Part shown: positions 22,090-29,685 of the stretch, in pieces
Numbering within the stretch: position 1 is the first letter of the stretch
How the letters are laid out: every line of letters starts with the position of its first letter
NCBI RefSeq assembly: GCF_036227265.1
Contig: NZ_CP109446.1
Span: 2,369,501 to 2,433,500, forward strand
Direction: 5' to 3'
Length of the DNA: 64,000 nucleotides
From: Streptomyces sp. NBC_01476
GTDB lineage: Bacteria > Actinomycetota > Actinomycetes > Streptomycetales > Streptomycetaceae
Made by a program: the position numbers and the translations under genes
Notes under the pieces: generated by a model
What the model was told of the DNA's origin: nothing
Database searches by the model: none
What the model saw: the letters and a program-made list of their open reading frames with translations, nothing else

Positions 22090-22296
22090 ATGGCCAAGCA
22101 GAACACCGAGGGGCACACGCCCCTTCGCCCGCTGCGCATCCCCGATGACGAGTGGAACCCACTCGGTGAAGCCGTCGGCGAGCGCAACCGGACGCGCCTC
22201 ATCCGGGACTTCATCGCCTGGTACCTACGGCGCCCCGGTGCGAAGCTCCCCGTGCGTCCGACTACCACCCGCGAAGACAAGGGGGCCGCCGAGTGA
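22090..22296 (+). CDS. Ribbon-helix-helix-like regulator (68 aa)
   Basis: A 68-residue basic protein with a strand-like start (HTPLRPLRIPDDEW), a helix (NPLGEAVGERN) and a second helix (RTRLIRDFIAWYLRRPG), the layout of Arc/CopG-type repressors. It starts just downstream of three copies of the GTGCATATACAC palindrome, which fits autoregulation and control of both flanking trains. Its stop overlaps the next start by GTGA. Confidence 0.6.
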   Translation: MAKQNTEGHTPLRPLRIPDDEWNPLGEAVGERNRTRLIRDFIAWYLRRPGAKLPVRPTTTREDKGAAE

Positions 22297-22691
22297 CCGC
22301 CGACGATCAGCGCACGTGGAGGTCGGTGTCCGACTCCGGATGCGGCAGTGAGCGGTACCAGCAGCAGATGGGCTTCCAGGTCGACCCGTGGGACCTGGAC
22401 GACTGCACCGAGTGCGAGCTGTGCGGTGGCTGCGCAACGCACTTCTGCTACCGCAATGAGAAGTCGTCCGCGCTGCACATGGACTGGTTCATTGCGTTCG
22501 CGTCACCCGGCGGGCCGGAGTGCGGCAGCATCGGTCGGCCGCCACGCCTTCCGCACGCCGAGGGCAAGGAGCGCCCCTGCCAACTCACCGCCGACCACAA
22601 GGGCAAGCACCGCTCCCGCATGGGATGGTCCTGGGCCGCCGGACGCTTCCCCAAAACAGCCCCCACCCCGCCCGCCCCCGAGGAGAGCTGA
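22293..22691 (+). CDS. Cys-rich hypothetical protein (132 aa)
   Basis: A GTG-started 132-residue protein with a Cys cluster (CTECELCGGCATHFC, about residues 34-48) and further Cys/His at GPECGS and PCQLTADHKGKH. The last motif, C-x6-H-x3-H, resembles a short zinc site common in Streptomyces phage proteins. No named family. Confidence 0.5.
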   Translation: MTADDQRTWRSVSDSGCGSERYQQQMGFQVDPWDLDDCTECELCGGCATHFCYRNEKSSALHMDWFIAFASPGGPECGSIGRPPRLPHAEGKERPCQLTADHKGKHRSRMGWSWAAGRFPKTAPTPPAPEES

Positions 22692-22694
22692 GCC

Positions 22695-23075
22695 ATGCCT
22701 GAGACCCGCACCTTCCCCCTCGCTGACGTCCTGTCCGTGACCACGCCGCTGCTGCTGTCCGCGCGGAAGGTGGACGGCCTCACGGATCTCCTGGACTGGA
22801 TGACCGGCGACCGGCTGGAACTGTGGCAGCTGCCCCGCGCGGCCGATGAGGCTCGGCCCGTGCTGATCGAACAGCACCCGTTCCTCGCCGACCTCCAGCC
22901 CCCGGCCGGACTTGGCCTGATCGCGCTTCATGCCTGGCTCGTGACCGCGATCATCAAGCAGGGGGGCAACCTGACCATCAGCCCCCTCACCAACTGGGTG
23001 CACCAGGATCCGATACAGGAGTTCATGGACCGCGTCGAACTGGCCAAGCTCGGTACTACCGGAGGCACCCCGTGA
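22695..23075 (+). CDS. Hypothetical protein (126 aa)
   Basis: A 126-residue protein with GAGGAG before the ATG. It begins TFPLADVLSVTTPLLLS and contains a WMTGDRLELWQLPRA segment; proteins with this opening are repeatedly found in Streptomyces phages and elements. Mostly helical; the middle (GLIALHAWLVTAII) is hydrophobic but short. Function unknown. Confidence 0.55.
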   Translation: MPETRTFPLADVLSVTTPLLLSARKVDGLTDLLDWMTGDRLELWQLPRAADEARPVLIEQHPFLADLQPPAGLGLIALHAWLVTAIIKQGGNLTISPLTNWVHQDPIQEFMDRVELAKLGTTGGTP

Positions 23076-23269
23076 CCTTCCGCCCGTACCCATCGCCGGC
23101 CCATGCGCGCCACCAGTTGGCCCGGCATGCGCGCCCAGGTGTGCCGCCGTTGGTGTTGCCGCGGTGGCCCGGGAGGCCATGGCGGCGCTCGTGGCCGCGT
23201 TCGGCGGGGCCAACCCGGCCCTGCCCTACCTCGTACCCGTCGCCCGCACCAAGGAGGACTGAGCCGTGA
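23072..23269 (+). CDS. Possible basic Pro/Arg-rich protein (65 aa)
   Basis: A GTG-started frame of 65 codons with four-base overlaps at both ends, which favours it being translated. The product is rich in Pro, Arg and His with low complexity, so it may serve coupling more than function. No family. Confidence 0.35.
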   Translation: MTFRPYPSPAHARHQLARHARPGVPPLVLPRWPGRPWRRSWPRSAGPTRPCPTSYPSPAPRRTEP

Positions 23270-23562
23270 CCGTGACCGAACCTGACGCCGCATCCGAGTT
23301 CCACTGTCCCGGCGCCCGGTGTGAGGACTGCACCCCCGAGGAGGACTGCTGCGAGGCGACCTGCGGCGTCTGCCCTCGGGTGACGGAGCACGACCTGTGC
23401 TGGCTCCACACTGGGTCGGAGGACGACAGCAAGTACTGCTCGGAGCACGGTGAGGGATGGCTGGGTGATGAGACCCGTGAGGGGTGGCGGCGCTGGCTGC
23501 GGTACGACATGGACCAGATCGCCGCACGCCAAGCCCATGCCTCGACGGGAGGCGGCGCGTGA
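23266..23562 (+). CDS. Cys-rich hypothetical protein (98 aa)
   Basis: A GTG-started 98-residue protein with nine Cys in the first 45 residues (CPGARCEDC, CCEATCGVC) and a C-terminal helix (WRRWLRYDMDQIAARQAHA). The spacing suggests two zinc sites. Its start overlaps the preceding frame by GTGA. No named family. Confidence 0.5.
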   Translation: MTVTEPDAASEFHCPGARCEDCTPEEDCCEATCGVCPRVTEHDLCWLHTGSEDDSKYCSEHGEGWLGDETREGWRRWLRYDMDQIAARQAHASTGGGA

Positions 23563-23825
23563 CCGACCTGATCGAGTTCCTGATGGCCCGCCTGGACGAG
23601 CGGGAGGAGGATGACGCCTGGCGCACCGCCGACTTCAAGGCCAAGTACCGGATCATCCAGGAGCTGGAGAGTGCGGAGATCTCGCTCCGCAACACCGAGC
23701 CCGGCACGGCTGTCCACGAGTTGATGACCGGGGCCGTGAACATCTACCGGCGCGTGGTACGTCTGCTCGCGTCCGCCTTCGCCGAACACCCCGACTACAG
23801 GCCCGAGTGGGCGCACAAAGTCTGA
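23559..23825 (+). CDS. DUF6221-like protein (88 aa)
   Basis: A GTG-started 88-residue protein beginning TDLIEFLMARLDE, with a middle helix and the ending LASAFAEHPDYRPEWA, which matches the DUF6221-type signature widespread in Streptomyces phages and mobile elements. Function unknown. Coupled through GTGA to the gene before. Confidence 0.65.
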   Translation: MTDLIEFLMARLDEREEDDAWRTADFKAKYRIIQELESAEISLRNTEPGTAVHELMTGAVNIYRRVVRLLASAFAEHPDYRPEWAHKV

Positions 23826-23867
23826 TCTACGCCGGCCGTGTTCGCCCGCACCAAGGAGGACTAAACG

Positions 23868-24095
23868 ATGCCTGACCCCGATGCCCCGGCATGCGGCGCC
23901 GAGCTGCACCACGCCCACGGAACATCCGTGTGTGACCTGCCAGACGGGCACGACGGGCAGCATGAGGCATGGTGCGACAGCTGCTACGAGGGCGCCGGCT
24001 ACACGGACCCCAGCGACCGCCTGGCCTGGGACCACAACGGGGAGAACTGGCTCACACCAGCCGCCACCCCGTCCAACCCAGGGAGCGGGGAATGA
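23868..24095 (+). CDS. Cys/His hypothetical protein (75 aa)
   Basis: A 75-residue acidic protein with CGAELHHAHGTSVCDLPDGHDGQH, a Cys/His pattern seen in small actinophage proteins and suited to zinc binding. AAGGAGG precedes the ATG. Its stop overlaps the next start by ATGA. Confidence 0.5.
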   Translation: MPDPDAPACGAELHHAHGTSVCDLPDGHDGQHEAWCDSCYEGAGYTDPSDRLAWDHNGENWLTPAATPSNPGSGE

Positions 24096-24352
24096 GCACC
24101 GAGAAGCCTGAGCCCGGCCCCGATGACCTGTGGCGCCACCTGTTGGCGGTCCTGGGGCTGGCGACGGGTGCCGCGTTGGCGGTGCCGTTCATCCTGGTCC
24201 TGCTGGGCATCGCCCTGGCAGCGCTCGGGGTGGGCGTGCTGATCGTCTGCATGCTGTGGGTGGTGTGGTGGCCCGGCGGGTTCTTCGCCGGGATCATCCT
24301 GGCGACGCTCGTGATCGGCGGAATCATGTCCATCCTCAGAAACGACAACTAG
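24092..24352 (+). CDS. Small membrane protein (86 aa)
   Basis: An 86-residue protein with a polar N-terminus and two or three consecutive membrane helices (about 17-80; VPFILVLLGIALAALGVGVLIV and FFAGIILATLVIGGIM among them). It overlaps the preceding gene by ATGA. Its role might be in membrane exclusion or signalling; nothing identifies it further. Confidence 0.6.
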   Translation: MSTEKPEPGPDDLWRHLLAVLGLATGAALAVPFILVLLGIALAALGVGVLIVCMLWVVWWPGGFFAGIILATLVIGGIMSILRNDN

Positions 24353-24362
24353 GGAGCTGGGT

Positions 24363-24882
24363 GTGAGCGAGGGCATGGACGTGATAGCTGCCGCTCTGGG
24401 GCTTGTTCCTGCCCCGGCGACCCCGGCGGAGTACGAGGCGCAGGCCGGCATCCCGCCGACTTTGACCGCGCCCCCGCCCCGGTTCCTCACCTACGACGCG
24501 TACCGGGCCGCAACCCCGCTGCGGGAGGTCCGGGCATGGTGCGGGCTCAAGGCAAAGCGCGCGAACCGGGTGCGGCTGATGAGTGGCCGCCCAGAGGAGC
24601 GAATCACCACCGACGACGTGTACGGCATCCTGCACGCCGCCCGAGGCCGGTGCTCGCACTGCGGGTCACTGGCAGTGGAAGGGCGCCCCAGTGGACCCGG
24701 TGACCAGGAAGCCGGCGCCGTGGGGGCATGTGGGCCGCCGCATCGGGAGCCTGGACCACATCGTGGCCCGGTTCGCCGGGGGCCCGAACACGGTGCCGAA
24801 CCTGCGGTGGGCATGCCACTGGTGCAACACGTGGCCGAGCGAACGGACCCCGGGGGCAACGGATCACGGGGCGATCCGGTAG
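24363..24882 (+). pseudogene. HNH endonuclease gene interrupted by a +1 frameshift
   Basis: The GTG-started frame encodes an N-terminal helical region and CSHCGSLAVE, the first Cys pair of an HNH enzyme. The rest of the domain (GHVGRRIGSLDHIV, GGPNTVPNLRWACHWCNTW) is in the +1 frame and ends at the TAG at 24880-24882. Joining the frames near 24690-24700 gives a normal HNH protein of about 170 residues with the His and Asn catalytic positions and two CxxC pairs. A single extra base, a sequencing error or programmed +1 frameshifting would explain it. HNH proteins serve as homing or packaging nucleases. Confidence 0.7.
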
Positions 24883-24890
24883 CCGCCCCG

Positions 24891-25244
24891 TCAGGGTTGG
24901 GGGTCACAGATTTGGCAGGGGATGGCCCCGGCAGCCAGGGCGGCCCTGGCCTGGTCCTGGGTGACCGTTTGCCCGGGTGGGCGGGTGGTCACGTACCAGC
25001 AGCGGTTGGCGCGGTGGACCTCATCGGGGGCGTCACCGTGGCGGTGCAGAGGCGCCACCACCCAGCGGGCAGCAGGCTCGGGTCGGGGCGCCGGCTTCTC
25101 GTCGGCCGGGCGCACGTTCGCGGCGGGAATGGTCACGGCCACCTCCGCCACCCACCCGTTGTCCGTGCGCTGCCACCCAAGGAGCCGCCCGGCGACCACA
25201 CCGGGCAGGGTCACCGTCACAGGGCGGGGCAGTGGATCGGACAT
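24891..25244 (-). CDS. DUF6233-like protein (117 aa)
   Basis: A 117-residue protein: an N-terminal beta-rich part (RPVTVTLPGVVAGRLLGWQRTDNGWVAEVAVTIPAANVRP) and a C-terminal part with ARWVVAPLHR, TQDQARAALAAGAIPCQICDP. This resembles the DUF6233 type found in Streptomyces, which has a similar ending of an AL motif and a Cys pair. The ATG at MSDPLP was chosen over upstream GTG/TTG choices because it gives the expected family start. It is convergent with the HNH gene. Confidence 0.5.
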   Translation of the reverse strand: MSDPLPRPVTVTLPGVVAGRLLGWQRTDNGWVAEVAVTIPAANVRPADEKPAPRPEPAARWVVAPLHRHGDAPDEVHRANRCWYVTTRPPGQTVTQDQARAALAAGAIPCQICDPQP

Positions 25245-25270
25245 AGGTTCGATCTTAAGCACCCCGGGGG

Positions 25271-25525
25271 CTACGCCTCGCGTGCGGCGTCCCGGAGTCG
25301 CCACTGCTGCGCGACCGCCTCGAACGGGGTACCCCGGCGGGCCTCCTGCAACGCGAACACCGCATCGAGCTCAGCCTGCCGGGCCGCCACAAGCCGGGCC
25401 TGATCCTCCGGCGGCCAGTCCGCCACACGCCCCGGGGGAGCGGACGCCGCGGTCACCTCCGCCTGCGCGGCAAGCACAGCACGTTGCAGGTCCAACAGGT
25501 GTCCGGGGATCGGTTCGTCAGCCAC
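25271..25525 (-). CDS. Small helical protein (84 aa)
   Basis: An 84-residue GTG-started protein, all helical and rich in Ala, Gln and Arg (LLDLQRAVLAAQAEVTAA, RQAELDAVFALQEARRG). Proteins of this look are frequent in Streptomyces elements. It lies 26 bases upstream of the DUF6233-like gene on the same strand. Confidence 0.5.
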   Translation of the reverse strand: MADEPIPGHLLDLQRAVLAAQAEVTAASAPPGRVADWPPEDQARLVAARQAELDAVFALQEARRGTPFEAVAQQWRLRDAAREA

Positions 25526-25936
25526 GGGGCGAGCCTACGACCCGGGGGCCGGGACTCCGTACCCCGTGTCTCACCTGGGTGTCAGACTGCCCGCTGGTGG
25601 TGCGCGCCGCCCGTGCTGGCTGTTGGCCGGCCAATCGCGCGCCGATGTCTCTGCCGCCCACCCGGAGGCAGGGGCGTCGCGCTGTCAGTGCGGCGTGCCA
25701 CACTGGCCCTGACGTGTCCATGGGCGCGCAGCATCGCCCGGGAGGATGCGCCAAAGATCCCGAGGCCGCGAGACCCCCCGCAAAGGGTCAGCATCGGTCT
25801 GTGCTGCGCGGCCAACGCACTCAGCTCCCACACAGGGGTGACGCACAGGGATGGGATCCGGTCCCAGCCTACGGGCCGTAGCACCGGGAGGCTCCCGCCA
25901 GCCTGAACGGCGGGCCCTGTCGCCCCGACCGCGAAA

Positions 25937-25964
25937 GAACGCCCCGGTTTCGGCCGGGGCGTTC
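25937..25964 (+). terminator. Orphan hairpin terminator
   Basis: GAACGCCCCGG and CCGGGGCGTTC form an 11-bp perfect stem with a six-base loop (TTTCGG) followed by TGCTGT. No annotated gene runs into it from the left. Confidence 0.7.
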
Positions 25965-26011
25965 TGCTGTCTGGGGGCGTGGCGGATTCGCGCCATCCTA
26001 GCCATCAACCC

Positions 26012-26039
26012 TTGCCGCACATCCTTGGGTTGCTACCTT
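26012..26039 (+). promoter_or_regulatory. Promoter of a probable leaderless gene
   Basis: TTGCCG and TACCTT are spaced 16 bases. The expected start of transcription coincides with the ATG at 26046, and there is no ribosome site upstream of it, so translation is probably leaderless. Confidence 0.45.
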
Positions 26040-26045
26040 GGAAGC

Positions 26046-26366
26046 ATGCCAAGCAACGACAAGCCCCGCCTCATCCCCACCGGCAACTGCTGGTGCGGCT
26101 GCGGCAACGAGATCGGCATCGGCAAGTTCTTCGCCTCCGGCCACGACAAGACCGCCGAAGCCGCCTACATGGCCGTCCACCACGAAGCGTCCGTCGCCCG
26201 CCTCCTCGCCGACACCGGGTTCGCGCCCGGCGGCAAGGAGACCATCCGGGAAGCCGCCCTCGACCGTGGCGGCTGGAACCTGTGCCCGCGCGGCTGCGAC
26301 TACGCCGGGGCGCCCGCCAGCATCACCAAGCACCTGCGGACCTACCCGAACTGCAAGGGAGACTGA
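26046..26366 (+). CDS. Zinc-ribbon-containing hypothetical protein (106 aa)
   Basis: A 106-residue protein with CWCGCGNEIGIGKFFASGHDKTAEAA near the N-terminus (three Cys plus FFxxGHDKxAE), a pattern repeated in many actinobacterial phage and element proteins, and a second Cys set at the C-terminus (CPRGC, TYPNC). Start chosen at MPSNDK because the promoter leads straight to it. Function unknown. Confidence 0.6.
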   Translation: MPSNDKPRLIPTGNCWCGCGNEIGIGKFFASGHDKTAEAAYMAVHHEASVARLLADTGFAPGGKETIREAALDRGGWNLCPRGCDYAGAPASITKHLRTYPNCKGD

Positions 26367-26368
26367 CC

Positions 26369-26785
26369 ATGCGCCTACGTCAAGCCCACGCCATCCTCGA
26401 AGCCGGTACGGCCCTGATGGCCAACGGCTTCGAGCTGCACCCGTTCGACTACGACAACCCGGGCCTGGTTGATTACGTCTCGGACGACTACCTGACCGGC
26501 TACGCCGAGTTCCACGACCCGGACCACCCGCGCGACCACACCCGCACGTACAACATCGACCTCAAGCCCGGTCCCGACGACGACACGATCGAGGTCTACC
26601 TCCTGTTCGGCTACGGGGCCGATGCCCCGTGCCTGCTCTACTCCAAGGCGCGCGTCGCCCCGGCGGACAGAGACGACTTGGAGTTCCGAGGGCGTGTCGG
26701 GACCGAGATCGCCGAGCGGGTCGCCGAAGAGGTTCGCAAGAACGAGCAGCCCTACCGGGACGAGTACGAGCGCCGTACCGCCTGA
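26369..26785 (+). CDS. Hypothetical acidic protein (138 aa)
   Basis: A 138-residue protein, acidic and mixed alpha/beta (ELHPFDYDNPGLVDYVSDDYLTGYAEFHD..., TIEVYLLFGYG, AERVAEEVRKNEQPY). The ATG is two bases after the preceding stop, with AAGGGAG upstream. No family recognised. Confidence 0.55.
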   Translation: MRLRQAHAILEAGTALMANGFELHPFDYDNPGLVDYVSDDYLTGYAEFHDPDHPRDHTRTYNIDLKPGPDDDTIEVYLLFGYGADAPCLLYSKARVAPADRDDLEFRGRVGTEIAERVAEEVRKNEQPYRDEYERRTA

Positions 26786-26798
26786 CCTGCTAAGCAGC

Positions 26799-26831
26799 GA
26801 TGCCCCGACCGAGGAAAGCGGCCGGGGCATC
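26799..26831. terminator. Terminator between convergent genes
   Basis: GATGCCCCG and CGGGGCATC form the outer stem with a further paired CG-rich step inside and a short purine loop. It ends the 138-residue gene and probably also the leftward 63-residue gene. Confidence 0.7.
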
Positions 26832-26846
26832 TGCACGTCAGCGTAC

Positions 26847-27038
26847 CTACGCCGCGTCCCGCTCCCGCGCCACTGCCAGCCACTCGGCATACAGCTCGGC
26901 CAGCCGCACCTGGTCCGCATCCGTCAGCGGGGCCCGGTCGGCAAGCTCGTGGATCTCGGCGTTGACGGCCTCCGGCGACCGGGTCGCCGCCACCGGACGC
27001 GGGCGCGCGACAGCGCAGGTACACGGCGGTGGGGGCAT
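26847..27038 (-). CDS. Small helical protein (63 aa)
   Basis: A 63-residue protein: a short Pro/Cys-rich start and then helices (VNAEIHELADRAPLTDADQVRLAELYAEWLAVARERDAA). The helical part is typical of short element proteins. No family recognised. Confidence 0.5.
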   Translation of the reverse strand: MPPPPCTCAVARPRPVAATRSPEAVNAEIHELADRAPLTDADQVRLAELYAEWLAVARERDAA

Positions 27039-27099
27039 GATCCAAGCCTAGTGGCGCAGAGGTCACGCACGTAACAGGCGCGGGGCGGACGGCATATGC

Positions 27100-27633
27100 C
27101 TACCGGCAGCGCATGTGATGCAGCAGCAGAAGCGCCGCCACCGCATTCGCCGAACGGATCTCGCCCCTGCCCAGGAGTGTCGGCACATCGCCCAGCGGAA
27201 CCCACTCCCGGCGGTCCGACTCGAAATCGTCCTCGGGGTACCCGACGTACTCAGCCGTCTCCGACCAGTACACGTGATGCCGGGCGTCAGACAGGCCGTT
27301 CGACGGTTCCACGGTCAGCAGATGCTGCAGAGCACCCGGACGCCACCCGGTCTCTTCCAGCATTTCGCGGGCGGCTGCGGCTTCGATGTCTTCGCCGTCC
27401 TCAACGACACCGGCCGCCAACTCCCACCCCCAGGTGTCGGTGATGAACCGGTGACGCCACAGCAGCAGCACCTCATCCCGCTCGTTCACGGCGGTAGCCA
27501 GGGCGACCGGACGCTGCCGGATCAGATAGTGGTCAAGGTGACGGCCATCGGGCAATTCAACATCCGCGAGGTTCACCCGCAGCCAGGGGTTCTCGTACAC
27601 CGTCTTCTCGCCGAGGTTCTTCCACACCGACAC
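27100..27633 (-). CDS. Nudix hydrolase (possible Pif-like transfer-immunity factor)
   Basis: A 177-residue protein with a full Nudix box, G-V-V-E-D-G-E at about 75-81 followed by A-A-A-R-E-M-L-E-E-T-G, flanked by the strands of a Nudix fold similar to ADP-ribose pyrophosphatases. It would hydrolyse a nucleoside diphosphate linked to another group, using magnesium. In pSAM2 the transfer-immunity factor Pif contains a Nudix motif and blocks redundant transfer, and Nudix genes sit beside regulators in related elements; the same placement near the attachment end and an XRE regulator fits that role here, by inference only. Confidence 0.85.
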   Translation of the reverse strand: MSVWKNLGEKTVYENPWLRVNLADVELPDGRHLDHYLIRQRPVALATAVNERDEVLLLWRHRFITDTWGWELAAGVVEDGEDIEAAAAREMLEETGWRPGALQHLLTVEPSNGLSDARHHVYWSETAEYVGYPEDDFESDRREWVPLGDVPTLLGRGEIRSANAVAALLLLHHMRCR

Positions 27634-27686
27634 CGCGCCGCTCCCGTCCTGGACTCGTAGACGGGGACGCTACCCGAGCCGCACCC

Positions 27687-29021
27687 CTACAAGGGAACAG
27701 ACAACGAGGCGTCGATCTGCTCGACCACGTCCACGCCGACCGCCGAACCGTTGTCAGCGAGCATCCCCCGCAAACGAACGAAACGGTCCCGCAGACGCTG
27801 CGACTCCTGACCGCGGGCGAGCTCCAACGCGTCCAGGGTGTGGGCGGCGGCCAATTCGGCCTCCCCGCGCCCGAGGTCGGCGGTCGCCAGTGTCGCCAGA
27901 CGGTGGATGCTGCCGCGGGCATGCGCCCCGGCCCGCACCGCCTCCGCCGCATAGTCCTGCGCCGGAGCGAAATCCCGGAGGCTGATAAGCGTCTCAGCCA
28001 GCTGCGCCTCGACCAGGCCCGGCTGGACGTAGCCGAGCTCCGCTGGTTCCTCGGTGGGCCGGATGCGGGACGCGGCTTCCTCGGCTGCGGTCATACACCG
28101 GTGGGCACCCGCCTGGTCGCCCATGCGTGAGAACGCCTTGGCCTGCATCGCATACAGGTCAGTGGCCAGGGCAGGGGAGATCGCCCCGCCGGCCGCGCGA
28201 ATCCCGGCCTCGGCGAACGCGACGGCCTGCCGGTAGTCCTTCATGAACAGGCACTGGTTCACCAGGAGCGCCATCACGTACCCGCCGAACGCCCTGTCCC
28301 CGGATGCTTTCGCGAGGCGCAGCGCCTGGTGGAAGTACCGCTGGGCCAGGCCTTGCCGGTTGGAGTCGTAGGAGCAGATCCCGGCGACGGCCACCAGGCC
28401 GCCGGTCGCCCGGTGCAGCTCACGGCCGGTCGTGTTGGTGTAGGCGCCGCGCACGAGGGGGGCGGTCTGCTCGGCGAGGAATTTCACGATGCGCCCACGG
28501 GTGGCGACGCCGCCGGCCTGCCGGTACATCGCCTCGTAGTGCAGGCGCGCCGAGCGCAGGACCTCGATGTCGGTGCGGCCGACGCGCATCGTGCCGGGGC
28601 GGGATACGTCGAGGTCGTCGGGCGGGTTCTCCCACTCCCACACGGGTCCGATCGCGGGCAGGCCGGTGATGAGAGGGGTCTGTTCCACGTCTGCACGGTG
28701 CTGCCTGTCCCCGCGCCAGAGGGCGGTGGACCTCTCGATGAACCCTGCGAGGGGGGCGGCTGGCGTCGTGGGGGACGCGGGACCCATGCCGATGTCGGCG
28801 AGGGAGATGGGTCTTCCGAGGCGTTCGGAGAGGATGTCGCAGATCAAGTTGGGGGTGATACCGCGCGGGCGGGCCCCGGACAGCCACCGGATGACTGCGG
28901 TGTGGTCGTAGCGCATGGGTTTCCCGCGGGCGTGGCCGGCTTGGTTGATGCGTGCGGCCAGCCCTTTGCGGGACATGCCGGCCTCGTCGAGCAGGGCGTC
29001 GAGGAGGGTGTTGGGCTCCAT
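27687..29021 (-). CDS. XRE-type regulator with TPR-like sensor domain
   Basis: A 444-residue protein: N-terminal helix-turn-helix (about 1-75; LLDALLDEAGMSRKGLAARIN...AVIRWLSGARPR) and a long helical repeat region (about 160-430) with TPR-like units (for example QRYFHQALRLAKASGD, AVAFAEAGIRAAGG, AAHTLDALELARGQ). This is the common Streptomyces transcription-factor type that reads peptides or small signals through its repeats. It lies just upstream of the Nudix gene on the same strand, and a CACACAGTGTG palindrome overlaps its presumed promoter. Confidence 0.8.
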   Translation of the reverse strand: MEPNTLLDALLDEAGMSRKGLAARINQAGHARGKPMRYDHTAVIRWLSGARPRGITPNLICDILSERLGRPISLADIGMGPASPTTPAAPLAGFIERSTALWRGDRQHRADVEQTPLITGLPAIGPVWEWENPPDDLDVSRPGTMRVGRTDIEVLRSARLHYEAMYRQAGGVATRGRIVKFLAEQTAPLVRGAYTNTTGRELHRATGGLVAVAGICSYDSNRQGLAQRYFHQALRLAKASGDRAFGGYVMALLVNQCLFMKDYRQAVAFAEAGIRAAGGAISPALATDLYAMQAKAFSRMGDQAGAHRCMTAAEEAASRIRPTEEPAELGYVQPGLVEAQLAETLISLRDFAPAQDYAAEAVRAGAHARGSIHRLATLATADLGRGEAELAAAHTLDALELARGQESQRLRDRFVRLRGMLADNGSAVGVDVVEQIDASLSVPL

Positions 29022-29069
29022 GCGTTCCTCACATCACTCTCAGTGCCGTGAGCGTAGCCAACTCCCATT

Positions 29070-29080
29070 CACACAGTGTG
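29070..29080. promoter_or_regulatory. CACACAGTGTG palindrome upstream of the XRE/TPR gene
   Basis: A perfect 11-base palindrome about 50 bases before the start codon. It lies over the expected -35 of a leftward promoter with a -10 like TACGCT. It is a candidate operator for autoregulation. Confidence 0.45.
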
Positions 29081-29179
29081 CGTTTCGGTCACCACCACAG
29101 GCGCCCAGCGCACACTTCCGCGCACACCCGGGTGCACCGACTCTGGTAACAGCCCTGATCAACGGCAAGGAGCGGGGAA

Positions 29180-29431
29180 ATGACGGAGATCGCAGATACC
29201 GGCGGCCACTGGCTCGACACAGGAGACGGACCAGAACCCCTCGTGCTCCTCGAAGGCACCACGGTGAAGCCAGTCCCCGAGGGCCGCGGCCAGGAGTCGG
29301 CCGCCAACGTCACGTGGCGCGCCTACATCTCCCACTCCCGGGGCTGCGACGAATGCCTGACCCGGTTACACAACTGCCCCACTGGCCGCGAGCTCTGGGA
29401 AGCCCACCGTGCCGCAAGGGGCGTCGCGTGA
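29180..29431 (+). CDS. Small Cys protein (83 aa)
   Basis: An 83-residue protein with AAGGAG before the ATG. The C-terminal part RGCDECLTRLHNCPTGRELWEAHRAA has three Cys with CxxC spacing, a pattern seen in Streptomyces proteins coded beside XRE/TPR regulators. It is divergent from the regulator, and its stop overlaps the next gene by GTGA. Confidence 0.55.
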   Translation: MTEIADTGGHWLDTGDGPEPLVLLEGTTVKPVPEGRGQESAANVTWRAYISHSRGCDECLTRLHNCPTGRELWEAHRAARGVA

Positions 29432-29577
29432 CCGCCCGGCCGATTTGCGCGGACTGCGATGAGCCAATCGAAGGCGAGGCTCGCGAGGTGACGGCCGACC
29501 AAGACGCCGCGCCGGCGCCCACCCAGTGGATCCACCCTGAGCCGTGTAACCGTAAGTACGTCCGCCGCAGCGCATAG
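29428..29577 (+). CDS. Micro-gene with Cys pair (49 aa)
   Basis: A GTG-started 49-residue protein with CADCDEPIEGEAREV, a CxxC pair, and a later HPEPC that could complete a zinc site. It overlaps the preceding gene by GTGA, so both are probably translated together. Confidence 0.5.
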   Translation: MTARPICADCDEPIEGEAREVTADQDAAPAPTQWIHPEPCNRKYVRRSA

Positions 29578-29685
29578 GCGGCCCCGGGCGGTGGCGGCAG
29601 ACCCTCGGGTCATATGGCAGTCGTAGCAGATATATGCAGCACCCTTGCCCCGGCTACGCGCATAGCTGCATGGTGGGGGCAGCAG

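Larger units (their letters stand above)
25526..26045. other. Gene-free interval of about 520 bases
   Basis: No frame here has a ribosome site and coherent product. The only clear elements are a strong hairpin terminator at 25937-25964 and a promoter at 26012-26039. Since no rightward gene lies upstream of that terminator, the interval could hold a non-coding RNA or a decayed gene. Confidence 0.5.
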
